64,000 nucleotides of DNA, from the NCBI GenBank assembly GCA_051155775.1, contig DAXETV010000018.1:33853-97852 (forward strand). The letters run 5' to 3'. Positions 36,534 to 44,853 of this stretch are shown here, piece after piece (within the stretch, counting starts at the first letter, position 1; the number at the start of each line of letters is the position of its first letter). Under the pieces are notes generated by a model. The model saw nothing but the letters and a program-made list of their open reading frames with translations. It did not search any database and was not told where the DNA came from. Made by a program: the position numbers and the translations under genes. Source of the DNA: CAYSCZ01 sp051155775. Lineage in GTDB: Bacteria; Bacteroidota; Bacteroidia; Cytophagales; Cyclobacteriaceae.

Positions 36534-37592
36534 TTATTCAATATCCCCGCTGCCTGAAAGTAATATTGCTACATTTCTTGTTGAAGGCACACCAGCCAGA
36601 ACTAGTGTTATGATTGACATAATTGGTACTGAAATGACCATGCCAAGAACACCCCAGAGGGTTCCCCAGAAAGATAAAGCAAGTATCACAACCAGTGGGC
36701 TTAGATTCAGGCTTTTACCCATAACCCTGGGTTCAATATAGTTTCCAACCAGAAGTTGTACTGCTTCTACACTTACCAAAACGTAAACAAAAGGCCAGAT
36801 AGAAGCATATTGAAATACCGCAAAAAAGGCTGGAAGTAACGTAGCTATTAAAGATCCTATATAAGGTATATAATTAAATAAGAAGATGATAAATGCCCAT
36901 AAAAAAGGGAAATCAATCTCCAAAAAGAATAAAACTATATAACTTAAAAATCCCGTCAAAAGGCTAATAAGTGTTTTAATAGATAGGTACCTATTAATGG
37001 AATGATTAATCCTGTCCAGCATACGGGTTACCTCTTCATATCGCCTTTGAGTAGGGAAAATAGCTTTAAGCTTATAGTAAAAAATACTCTCTTCAATAAG
37101 CAGGAAGACGAGATAAATTACGATCAAAACAAAGTTGCCCAGTAAAGAAGTTAATGAGCTTACCAGTCCTGATATATATGATTCCAGCTTAAGGGTTTGT
37201 ATGGCCTCATTTATTCTTTCTGAAAGATCAGAAAGACCGGATAGTTCCTCGATAGAGTTATAGAAAAATTGTAGGTTTTTCTCATACTCTGGCATCTTTC
37301 TTATGATCAACTCAACATTGTATGAAAGAAACTCTTCTACTAAGCCTAACATGGATAGAATAAATATAAAAGATAGGGTTCCTCTAAGCCACTTGGGAAT
37401 AGGTTTCTTACCAATCTTTATCCTGCCGATCAATGCCCTTAGATCAATTATTAAAAACCAAACGACTAATGCAAGAATAAAGGGCTGCAGTAAACCTCTG
37501 AAGTAAATCAGGAAAACGATTATACAACTTATAATGATAAACCAATAAGCAACTCTTGATAACCCTGATTTTGGATTTGTTATGTCTTCCAT
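36534..37592 (-). CDS. AI-2E family transporter (PerM/YdiK-like)
   Basis: A 352-residue inner-membrane protein with about eight helices. It opens with paired helices (about 13-30 and 32-50). The middle hydrophilic stretch 80-140 is the membrane-associated helical region of the family. The signature half is LFFLEIDFPFLWAFIIFLFNYIPYIGSL, then GNYIEPRVMGKSLNLSPLVVILAL and GVLGMVISVPI. Members have been linked to autoinducer-2 export or cation/proton antiport; substrate here is unknown. It is monocistronic, convergent with the exported-protein gene. Confidence 0.92.
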   Translation of the reverse strand: MEDITNPKSGLSRVAYWFIIISCIIVFLIYFRGLLQPFILALVVWFLIIDLRALIGRIKIGKKPIPKWLRGTLSFIFILSMLGLVEEFLSYNVELIIRKMPEYEKNLQFFYNSIEELSGLSDLSERINEAIQTLKLESYISGLVSSLTSLLGNFVLIVIYLVFLLIEESIFYYKLKAIFPTQRRYEEVTRMLDRINHSINRYLSIKTLISLLTGFLSYIVLFFLEIDFPFLWAFIIFLFNYIPYIGSLIATLLPAFFAVFQYASIWPFVYVLVSVEAVQLLVGNYIEPRVMGKSLNLSPLVVILALSFWGTLWGVLGMVISVPIMSIITLVLAGVPSTRNVAILLSGSGDIE

Positions 37593-37648
37593 AGGCTAAA
37601 TTTAGTGGATATCATAAAGACATAACGGTACCATGCTAATAAATGAGC

Positions 37649-37990
37649 CTATTTATTGTAGTTGACTTCAGAACAAAGACCCAATGCATTGAACCTGAGC
37701 TCTAATGCTGTAGCTGAATCACAGCTTACATCATAATAGAAAAACTTCTGATTTCTTTTATATAATTCATGCCTATTGGATTTACCCAATAAATCTGTGA
37801 CTTTATTTTGGTTCAGGCCTAGTATTTTATCTTGTTGGTCTAAAATATTCTCTATTTGCTGTTGTCTGTATCCTTCACAACCTTGCCTGTCATTTTTCCA
37901 TCTTTCTATATTAAACCCATTCAATTCGACATTTTCTTTGCTGCATCCCATAAAAATGAATAGCATTATCAAACCTTTAAATATCTTCAT
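37649..37990 (-). CDS. Small lipoprotein, possibly BamE/SmpA-like
   Basis: With the ATG at 37990 the protein has 113 residues and a clean lipoprotein signal (MKIFKGLIMLFIFMGC, Cys16). A longer frame to 38047 would precede that with an unlikely 19-residue extension overlapping the divergent gene. The mature part GFNIERWKNDRQGCEGYRQQ, then NKVTDLLGKSNRHEL and FFYYDVSCDS resembles the small alpha-beta BamE/SmpA fold, where a helix pair precedes a short sheet. That fold call is tentative. Confidence 0.65.
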   Translation of the reverse strand: MKIFKGLIMLFIFMGCSKENVELNGFNIERWKNDRQGCEGYRQQQIENILDQQDKILGLNQNKVTDLLGKSNRHELYKRNQKFFYYDVSCDSATALELRFNALGLCSEVNYNK

Positions 37991-38034
37991 GCTTTTAAAA
38001 ACTGGTTGTACTTCAAATATTATACTAATATTAC

Positions 38035-38496
38035 ATGAGAAAGGCAATTGTTATAGGATTAGTTTTTTCCAGGATCATTTTTGTGATTAGTCTGATACTC
38101 GTTTATGCATATTTACCTATAAAAGTTGAACTGATAAGTCTTGATAATCTGAACATTTTGCGCATCGATAAGCAAGATTATTTCTTTTGGCTGTTGGGAC
38201 TGTTTCTTGCTGTAAATCTGATTTTGTTTGTTTTATCAAAATATATCCTATCGTCTCAAAGCAGTACATTAAGCGCAGGGGAATTGCAATCAAGATTTTA
38301 TTTTTGGATACTGGGACTATCAGCGATTCTTAATATTTTTTTAGCTCTACTCAATGCTTTCACAGGAATAAATAACAATGCTTCGCACATTGATCCTCAG
38401 CGCTATTATTATCTGAATTATATTGGTCCTTTATTAATAGTTGGGTGGTTTTTATTAATCATCCCAATATTTTTTCAGAAGACTAAAACTACTTAA
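38035..38496 (+). CDS. Four-helix membrane protein, unknown function
   Basis: A 153-residue protein with four hydrophobic segments (about 5-25, 49-69, 88-108, 128-147). No recognised motif. It is divergent from the small lipoprotein gene, with 44 bp between starts, and ends 136 bp before parE. The helix spacing and length fit DUF-type integral membrane proteins of Cytophagales. Confidence 0.65.
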   Translation: MRKAIVIGLVFSRIIFVISLILVYAYLPIKVELISLDNLNILRIDKQDYFFWLLGLFLAVNLILFVLSKYILSSQSSTLSAGELQSRFYFWILGLSAILNIFLALLNAFTGINNNASHIDPQRYYYLNYIGPLLIVGWFLLIIPIFFQKTKTT

Positions 38497-38568
38497 AAAT
38501 CAGTTGTTTAATCACTGGCATCGAAATTAAAATATTAATATACAGTACGCTTAATTTCATATAATTTA

Positions 38569-38599
38569 TTGGTTCTCAGGTAGTTTATTATTTTATTTG
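38569..38599 (+). promoter_or_regulatory. Candidate promoter for the topoisomerase IV operon
   Basis: TTG (38569-38571), a 20-bp spacer, then TTTATTTG (38592-38599), which matches TAnnTTTG at seven of eight positions. It lies 33 bp before the parE start, the right place for a Bacteroidota promoter. Confidence 0.4.
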
Positions 38600-38632
38600 T
38601 TAAGATAATGTTAACTAATCGCACTTGAATTA

Positions 38633-40507
38633 ATGCAGAAATCAGCTGTTTATACCGAAGAAAGTATACGTTCTTTAGATTGGAGGGAGCATATCCGCTT
38701 GAGGCCTGGAATGTACATAGGTAAGCTGGGCGATGGATCTTCTTATGATGATGGGATCTACGTATTGGTGAAGGAAATCATAGATAATTCTATAGATGAA
38801 TATATGATGGGGTACGGTAAGCAGATTAATATAAAAGTTACCGACCATACCGTCGAGATAAGGGATTATGGCAGGGGCATTCCTTTAGGTAAAGTTATTG
38901 ATTGCGTTTCCAAAATAAATACAGGAGGTAAGTACGATAGTGGTGCTTTTCAAAAATCTGTTGGTTTAAATGGCGTAGGTACAAAAGCTGTAAATGCCCT
39001 TTCCAGCCGCTTCAAAGTACAGTCATTCCGAGAAGGTAAAACAAAATTGGCAGAGTTTAAATATGGTGAAATTATACTGGACCAGAATGAAACCGATACC
39101 GAAGAAAAGAATGGTACGTTGATTAAATTCCAGCCTGATGAGTCTGTTTTTAAACATTTTAGATTTATACCGGAGTACCTGGAAAATCAGATCTGGAATT
39201 ACGCCTTTCTCAATGCCGGATTAACTCTGAATTTTAATGGCAAAAAGTTCCGATCTGAAAATGGACTTGCTGACCTTTTGGCACGTAAAGCCGATACAGA
39301 AAACATCCGCTACCCGATCGTTCATCTGAAAGGTGAAGACATCGAATTAGCCATGACCCATTCCAATCAGTATGGTGAGGAATATTATTCTTTTGTAAAT
39401 GGTCAAAATACCACGCAGGGAGGAACACACCTCTCAGCATTTAAGGAAGCCATTGTCAGGACCATTAGGGATTTTTATAATAAAAGTTTCGAACCCGCTG
39501 ATGTCCGGGCAAGCATTATAAGCGCCATCGCTGTCAGGGTGCAGGAACCGGTCTTTGAATCTCAAACAAAAACCAAACTGGGTTCTAACAATATTTCACC
39601 GGATGGGCCTACCATGAGAAGTTTTATCAATGACTTTGTAAAAGAAAGTCTTGATAATTACTTACATAGACATCCTGCGGTTGCAGATGCTTTGCTTAAG
39701 CGGATACTACAATCTGAAAAGGAGCGAAAGGAAATTGCAGGCATTAAAAAGCTGGCTAATGAACGAGCTAAAAAAGCAAACCTTCACAATAAAAAGCTGA
39801 GAGATTGTAAGGTTCATTTTTCTGATAAACGGGGTGATGATCAAATAAAAAACAATACCATGCTGTTTATTACGGAAGGTGACTCAGCCAGCGGGTCCAT
39901 TACCAAATCACGCGATGTCCAGATCCAGGCAGTTTTTAGCCTAAGAGGAAAGCCATTCAACTGTTTCGGACTTAGCAAGAAGGTTGTGTATGAAAATGAA
40001 GAATTCAACCTGCTTCAGCATGCTTTAAATATTGAAGACAGCCTCGATGACATCAGATACAGGAAAATAGTTATTGCTACGGATGCAGATGTGGATGGTA
40101 TGCATATCCGTTTATTGCTAATGACTTATTTTTTACAGTTTTTCCCCGACCTGGTGAGGAATGGACATCTTTTTATCCTTGAAACCCCGCTTTTTAGGGT
40201 CAGAAATAAAAAAGAAACGATTTATTGCTACGATCAAAGTGAAAAAGTGGCGGCAATAAATAAACTTGGTGGTAAACCGGAGATCACCAGATTCAAAGGC
40301 TTGGGAGAGATATCACCTGATGAGTTCGGTGAATTTATTGGAGAAAATATACGTTTAGAGCCTGTTATTTTGAATGAAGAAACTAAAATAAAGGACCTCC
40401 TGAAATTTTATATGGGCAAGAATACACCAGATAGACAAAGCTTTATCATTGAGAAACTAAAAGTCGAAAAGGACCTGGAAACAGGGGTTTTAGAAAAGCC
40501 TGAATAA
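38633..40507 (+). CDS. parE: DNA topoisomerase IV subunit B
   Basis: A 624-residue type IIA topoisomerase ATPase subunit that pairs with ParC to decatenate chromosomes. The GHKL ATP site is visible as LVKEIIDNSIDE, EIRDYGRGIP and VGLNGVGTKAVNALS. The TOPRIM domain has LFITEGDSASGS and VIATDADVDGMHIR. Gyrase-specific insertions are absent, and the ParC gene follows in the same operon, so ParE rather than GyrB. An additional small gene sits between the two. Confidence 0.94.
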   Translation: MQKSAVYTEESIRSLDWREHIRLRPGMYIGKLGDGSSYDDGIYVLVKEIIDNSIDEYMMGYGKQINIKVTDHTVEIRDYGRGIPLGKVIDCVSKINTGGKYDSGAFQKSVGLNGVGTKAVNALSSRFKVQSFREGKTKLAEFKYGEIILDQNETDTEEKNGTLIKFQPDESVFKHFRFIPEYLENQIWNYAFLNAGLTLNFNGKKFRSENGLADLLARKADTENIRYPIVHLKGEDIELAMTHSNQYGEEYYSFVNGQNTTQGGTHLSAFKEAIVRTIRDFYNKSFEPADVRASIISAIAVRVQEPVFESQTKTKLGSNNISPDGPTMRSFINDFVKESLDNYLHRHPAVADALLKRILQSEKERKEIAGIKKLANERAKKANLHNKKLRDCKVHFSDKRGDDQIKNNTMLFITEGDSASGSITKSRDVQIQAVFSLRGKPFNCFGLSKKVVYENEEFNLLQHALNIEDSLDDIRYRKIVIATDADVDGMHIRLLLMTYFLQFFPDLVRNGHLFILETPLFRVRNKKETIYCYDQSEKVAAINKLGGKPEITRFKGLGEISPDEFGEFIGENIRLEPVILNEETKIKDLLKFYMGKNTPDRQSFIIEKLKVEKDLETGVLEKPE

Positions 40508-40511
40508 TTAC

Positions 40512-40916
40512 ATGTTTTTTAGAAGGATAGGTACAATTTTTTCCAATATATTTTTTGTTTTAATTTCTGTATTCATTGTTGGTAGTGTACTTAAAGTACA
40601 ATATCTGGCCACCTGGAAGGTTGTAGGCACTGTTATGGAAGACAAAACAGCAGTACCCAATTTATTTGCTGAAGTGGATATTGATGTTGAGGAAATAATT
40701 TTCGTTCTGGTATCGGGTGATGTTTTTAAAAGAAAGTATTCCATAGAGTTGCAGGCAAATCATATTGATTTGATTATTAGTGATGATTCAAACCTACATC
40801 CACCCGAAATCGATTTTATTGATATTATCTATGTGGAAAATGAAGATATGTTTGTGGAATATTTTGACAGTGATTACAATCATTATAAGGTTAAATTCAA
40901 TAAAACGCAGGAATAG
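40512..40916 (+). CDS. Membrane-anchored small protein between parE and parC
   Basis: A 134-residue protein with one N-terminal hydrophobic helix (about 8-27), so either an anchor or an uncleaved signal. The rest is strongly acidic and beta-rich (AEVDIDVEEIIFVLVSG; PPEIDFIDIIYVENEDMFVEYF). It starts 4 bp after parE and ends 2 bp before parC, so all three are cotranscribed. No family recognised. It could be a passenger, or link topoisomerase IV to the envelope. Confidence 0.7.
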   Translation: MFFRRIGTIFSNIFFVLISVFIVGSVLKVQYLATWKVVGTVMEDKTAVPNLFAEVDIDVEEIIFVLVSGDVFKRKYSIELQANHIDLIISDDSNLHPPEIDFIDIIYVENEDMFVEYFDSDYNHYKVKFNKTQE

Positions 40917-40918
40917 AT

Positions 40919-43510
40919 ATGGCTGACTTTAATGAGGAACAGGAAGCCCGTGATGTCATTCACGTCTCGGGATTGTATGAGGACTGGTTTTTGGATTATG
41001 CTTCTTACGTTATCCTTGAAAGGGCTGTGCCATCCATTGAAGATGGATTAAAGCCTGTCCAAAGAAGGATCCTCCACGCCATGAAAGAAATGGATGATGG
41101 CAGGTTTAATAAAGTCGCCAACATCATAGGTAGCGCCATGCAGTATCATCCACATGGGGATGCCTCAATCTCTGAAGCTGTTGTGAATCTGGGGCAAAAG
41201 GATCTGCTCATTGAAACACAGGGCAACTGGGGTGATGTAAGTACAGGCGACTCTGCCGCAGCCTCCAGGTATATCGAAGCACGATTGTCAAAATTTGCAT
41301 TGGAAGTACTTTTTAATACCCAGACGACCGAATGGCAACTGGCTTATGATGGCAGAAAGAAAGAGCCGGTAACATTACCGGCTAAGTTCCCGCTATTGCT
41401 CGCTCAGGGCGTGGAAGGTATTGCAGTGGGCCTCTCCACCAAAATTCTTCCCCATAATTTCATCGAATTGGTAGATGCCTCAATTGCCTACCTAAAAAGA
41501 AAAGATTTTAATCTGTTTCCTGACTTTATCACAGGTGGTAAAATTGATGTTAAAGATTACAATCAGGGGGAAAGAGGAGGAAAGGTCAGGGTGCGGGCTA
41601 CCATCGAACCCCTGGATAATAAGACGTTAGTGATCACTGACATACCCTTTTCAACCACTACTACAAATCTTATTGACTCCATTGTAAAAGCCAACGATAA
41701 AGGTAAGATCAGGATCAAAAAAGTTGTGGATAACACGGCGAAAAATGTGGAAATCGTGGTTCATTTAGCACCGGGACAGTCACCAGACCTTACAACAGAT
41801 GCGCTATTCGCCTTTACGGATTGTGAATTGTCAATATCCACCAATGCATGCGTAATTATTGATGATAAACCCAGGTTTTTATCAGTAAAGGATATATTAA
41901 AATTAAATACTGACAAAACGGTAGACCTGCTAAAACAGGAACTGGAGATCAAAAAAAATGAATTGCAGGAAAAAATACTGTTCTCATCGCTTGAAAAAAT
42001 TTTTGTAGAAAACCGGATATACCGAGACATCGAGGAATGTGAAACCTGGGAAGCTGTGATTGGTACCATTGATGAAGGGTTGGAGCCATTTAAGCCACAA
42101 TTTTACAGGGAAATAACCGGTGAAGATATCGTCCGGTTGACCGAAATACGAATCAAAAGAATCTCAAAGTATGATTCTTTCAAGGCTGATGAAGCCATTA
42201 AAAGGTTAGAAGCAGAGCTCGAAGATACCAATTATCATTTGGCCCATCTTATAGATTATGCCATCAATTACTACATTAACTTGAAAAAAAAATATGGCAA
42301 GGGAAGAGAACGAAAGACAGAAATACAAAACTTTGACAACATCAACGCAACGGTAGTTGCTGCCAACAACCAAAAATTGTATGTGGATCGAAAAGAAGGT
42401 TTTGTAGGATATGGACTTAAAAAGGATGAGTTTGTTTCGGAATGTTCAGATATAGACGACATCATCGCTTTCCGTGCAGATGGCAAGTTTCAGGTAGTAC
42501 GCGTACAGGAGAAAGTATTTGTTGGTAAGGATATTATTCATGTTGGGGTATTTAAAAAAAATGATGAACGGATGGTTTATAACCTGGCATACCTCGATGG
42601 CGCATCCGGCCGCACGATGGTAAAAAGGTTCCAGGTTCTGTCCATAACCCGTGACAAGCCCTACGATTTAACCAAAGGCGATAAGAAATCCAAAGTATTA
42701 TATTTTACCGCCAATCCTAATGGCGAGGCGGAGATTGTCACTGTTTATCTTACACCGGGAGCCAAGGCCCGGAACAAAGTATTTGACTTTGATTTTGCAT
42801 CGTTGGACATAAAAGGACGATCAGCAGGTGGAAATATCTTAACCAGGTATCCGGTTAGAAAGATCAGGTTAAAATCTGCAGGAACCTCAACATTGGGCGG
42901 ACTCGATGTCTGGTATGACGAGGTGCTTGGTAGACTAAATAATGAGGAGCGGGGGAAATATCTGGGCAATTTTGATGAAGAAGATCGCATATTAGCTGTT
43001 AGCAGTGATGGCACTTATGAATTGACTAACTTTGAATTGACCAATCGTTACGACCCGAAAAAGGTGCTGGAAATCGATAAATTCAATGCGGATGATGTGA
43101 TCACTGCCATTCATTTTGATGGTGGCAATAAAAATTATTATCTTAAGCGATTCCATATAGAAACTTCCGGATTAAATAAACCTTACCAATTTATCACTGA
43201 GCATAAAGGCTCACGCTTGCTCTTTGCTACCAAGGCACCTCATCCTAAAATACAAGTAATCAATAAGAAAAATGAAAAATCAGAACATAACCTGAAAGAA
43301 ATGATTGATGTGAAGGGCTGGCGTGCCATGGGTAATAAGTTCCCTGTTCAGGTTATCAAAAAGATTGATATAATAAAGGATCTTGATCAAGCTGACAGTT
43401 ATGAACTGGAACAACTAAAAAATGAGATTAGGGAGGCAGTTGAAAAAGAAAACCACACCGATGAAAATGGACAGGATAAAGATGACCAGTTGGGATTATT
43501 TAAGGAGTGA
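40919..43510 (+). CDS. parC: DNA topoisomerase IV subunit A
   Basis: An 863-residue DNA-cleaving subunit. The catalytic Tyr118 lies in SAAASRYIEARLS. The quinolone region reads YHPHGDASISEAV, with Ala82 where E. coli ParC has Ser80, which is usual for Bacteroidota ParC. The C-terminal half holds a degenerate beta-pinwheel (about 490-800). The extreme C-terminus is acidic and ends QLGLFKE, resembling a sliding-clamp binding motif. Operon with parE and the small anchored gene. Confidence 0.94.
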   Translation: MADFNEEQEARDVIHVSGLYEDWFLDYASYVILERAVPSIEDGLKPVQRRILHAMKEMDDGRFNKVANIIGSAMQYHPHGDASISEAVVNLGQKDLLIETQGNWGDVSTGDSAAASRYIEARLSKFALEVLFNTQTTEWQLAYDGRKKEPVTLPAKFPLLLAQGVEGIAVGLSTKILPHNFIELVDASIAYLKRKDFNLFPDFITGGKIDVKDYNQGERGGKVRVRATIEPLDNKTLVITDIPFSTTTTNLIDSIVKANDKGKIRIKKVVDNTAKNVEIVVHLAPGQSPDLTTDALFAFTDCELSISTNACVIIDDKPRFLSVKDILKLNTDKTVDLLKQELEIKKNELQEKILFSSLEKIFVENRIYRDIEECETWEAVIGTIDEGLEPFKPQFYREITGEDIVRLTEIRIKRISKYDSFKADEAIKRLEAELEDTNYHLAHLIDYAINYYINLKKKYGKGRERKTEIQNFDNINATVVAANNQKLYVDRKEGFVGYGLKKDEFVSECSDIDDIIAFRADGKFQVVRVQEKVFVGKDIIHVGVFKKNDERMVYNLAYLDGASGRTMVKRFQVLSITRDKPYDLTKGDKKSKVLYFTANPNGEAEIVTVYLTPGAKARNKVFDFDFASLDIKGRSAGGNILTRYPVRKIRLKSAGTSTLGGLDVWYDEVLGRLNNEERGKYLGNFDEEDRILAVSSDGTYELTNFELTNRYDPKKVLEIDKFNADDVITAIHFDGGNKNYYLKRFHIETSGLNKPYQFITEHKGSRLLFATKAPHPKIQVINKKNEKSEHNLKEMIDVKGWRAMGNKFPVQVIKKIDIIKDLDQADSYELEQLKNEIREAVEKENHTDENGQDKDDQLGLFKE

Positions 43511-43755
43511 ATCATGTTTGTAGTGTTATTAGCAAAATATATTAATTAGTAGCCTTGGGTTATTAGTTTAATTATTCTCAACATTAAATGCATGAAGTTT
43601 CATTTAGATACTTTAATTATTTTCTCGGTACTTGCGAAGCCAAACCAATATTACAGTATTTGGGTTAATATCGTGGACCGCGCATGCCTGCCGATGATGT
43701 CTGGTTTCTTATTTGGTACTGGACGGTGAAAAATACGAGAGGTTAGAAAGAGGCA
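43511..43755. other. Gene-free spacer after parC
   Basis: No supportable gene, RNA or terminator in this 245-bp stretch. The parC stop is not followed by an obvious hairpin. It forms the left part of a gene-poor interval reaching to 44853. Confidence 0.5.
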
Positions 43756-44115
43756 CTAACCCAGTAATTTCAGCAGGGTGAAAAGTAATGCTGTTTGGGT
43801 AACTAAAAATCCCGCCACCCATTTTATGATGTTTTGATTGTCCTTCATTAAAGCACTTTTTGTTTGCTCTATTTTTACATCCAGCTCACGGATTTCTATT
43901 TGCAATCCAGCCCTTGTTTGTTCTATTTTCCCTTCCAGGTCAGCCCTTGTTTGTCCCAGGTCTTTCCTGAAGGCAAATTCCATGTTTTTAAGGTCCTGTT
44001 TATTGGCCAGTTCGCTTGCCATAATTTTACCGATGGAAGCGGCAATAGCATCTGCTTCTTTTACCGAGATGCCCGCTTCCTGAAGCTCCTTGGATATGCT
44101 GAGCGTGTCTATCAT
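43756..44115 (-). CDS. DUF1640-like coiled-coil membrane protein
   Basis: A 119-residue protein. The N-terminal 35 residues (ELQEAGISVKEADAIAASIGK) resemble the start of DUF1640/CCDC90-type proteins. Residues about 40-93 form a coiled coil with internally repeated heptads (GQTRADLEGKIEQTRAGLQ). The C-terminus is one membrane helix (about 97-118). Such small proteins are scattered widely in bacteria without a known role. It stands alone between parC and a catabolic cluster, and no promoter is clear. Confidence 0.7.
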   Translation of the reverse strand: MIDTLSISKELQEAGISVKEADAIAASIGKIMASELANKQDLKNMEFAFRKDLGQTRADLEGKIEQTRAGLQIEIRELDVKIEQTKSALMKDNQNIIKWVAGFLVTQTALLFTLLKLLG

Positions 44116-44853
44116 AGTTTAATATACAAATTCATTCAAAATTAACGATACTTATCAGGTTAAGATTCTGAAATAAATTCAGTGTTTTGTTCTATTGTCG
44201 CACATCAGGCCATGCTGAACTGGTTTCAGTATTTATTATATATAAACATTACAAAAGCAGGACGAATTAAACCCAAATGCTCAAAAAAAAATTATTTTGG
44301 ATTACCTATTCCTTCCATTCAGTAGTTATGTTGGTCGGCTAATGATAAACCGGCGGAAGCATGTTAATCATTGATTGCTTTGTATCACAGCCTTGTTACG
44401 AGACCCGGCCTCGGGGGCCGGGGCCAACACCGGGACTGGGATTGCAGGGGAGCAGGCCTGGCCGGCGGGTGGCCCCCTGAGGGCAGGCTGGTGCAATGGG
44501 AAGTGTAACTTATATTGCTGTTGCATTATTTGGGTATTGATTCGCAATGTCCGAAGTATGCTTACAACCTGGTTGACATTAAATTTTTCAGGGTTTTTCC
44601 TTTCCTTTAGTAATTGTTAATTAATTTAATAGAAGTAAACAGTAGGTGGAGAAGCTTTAACTATAGCCAGGAATAATGATGAATCTATCGAAGCATCCTT
44701 TGTTCTTGTACAGGGAGCATTCAATTCGTCTTCCATTTGAAATTGTTATTCCCACTGAAAACCAGTCAAACCAGCACTTGCCTGGGGAGTATCAGCGGGA
44801 TGGACTTGAATATGGCATTAGAAATCGTTTTATTAACCAAAAAAAACAGTATA
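44116..44853. other. Gene-poor interval before the DUF1080 gene
   Basis: 738 bp without a supportable gene. It contains the GC-rich patch at 44401-44500. Short frames exist (44375-44620 and 44676-44867), but their translations show no family traits. The interval looks like an insertion scar or a degraded mobile segment at the border between core and accessory genes. Confidence 0.5.
44401..44500. repeat. GC-rich patch with hairpin potential
   Basis: By my count 76 of these 100 bases are G or C, in a region otherwise well below 45%. It opens with a perfect hairpin CCGGCC-TCGGG-GGCCGG (44405-44421) and contains further complementary GC blocks (GGCCTGGCC, GGTGGCCCC, GGGCAGG). It could be a short palindromic repeat element or the relic of a foreign insert. 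No coding sense is visible. Confidence 0.55.

Noticed and set aside
41153..41175. Ala82 of ParC as a quinolone-resistance change
   Set aside because: GDAS in this position is usual for Bacteroidota topoisomerase IV, so it is not evidence of acquired resistance.
44375..44620. An 81-codon frame across the GC-rich patch
   Set aside because: Translation is Gly/Ala-rich then Cys-rich with no resemblance to a protein family; the GC bias alone explains the open frame.
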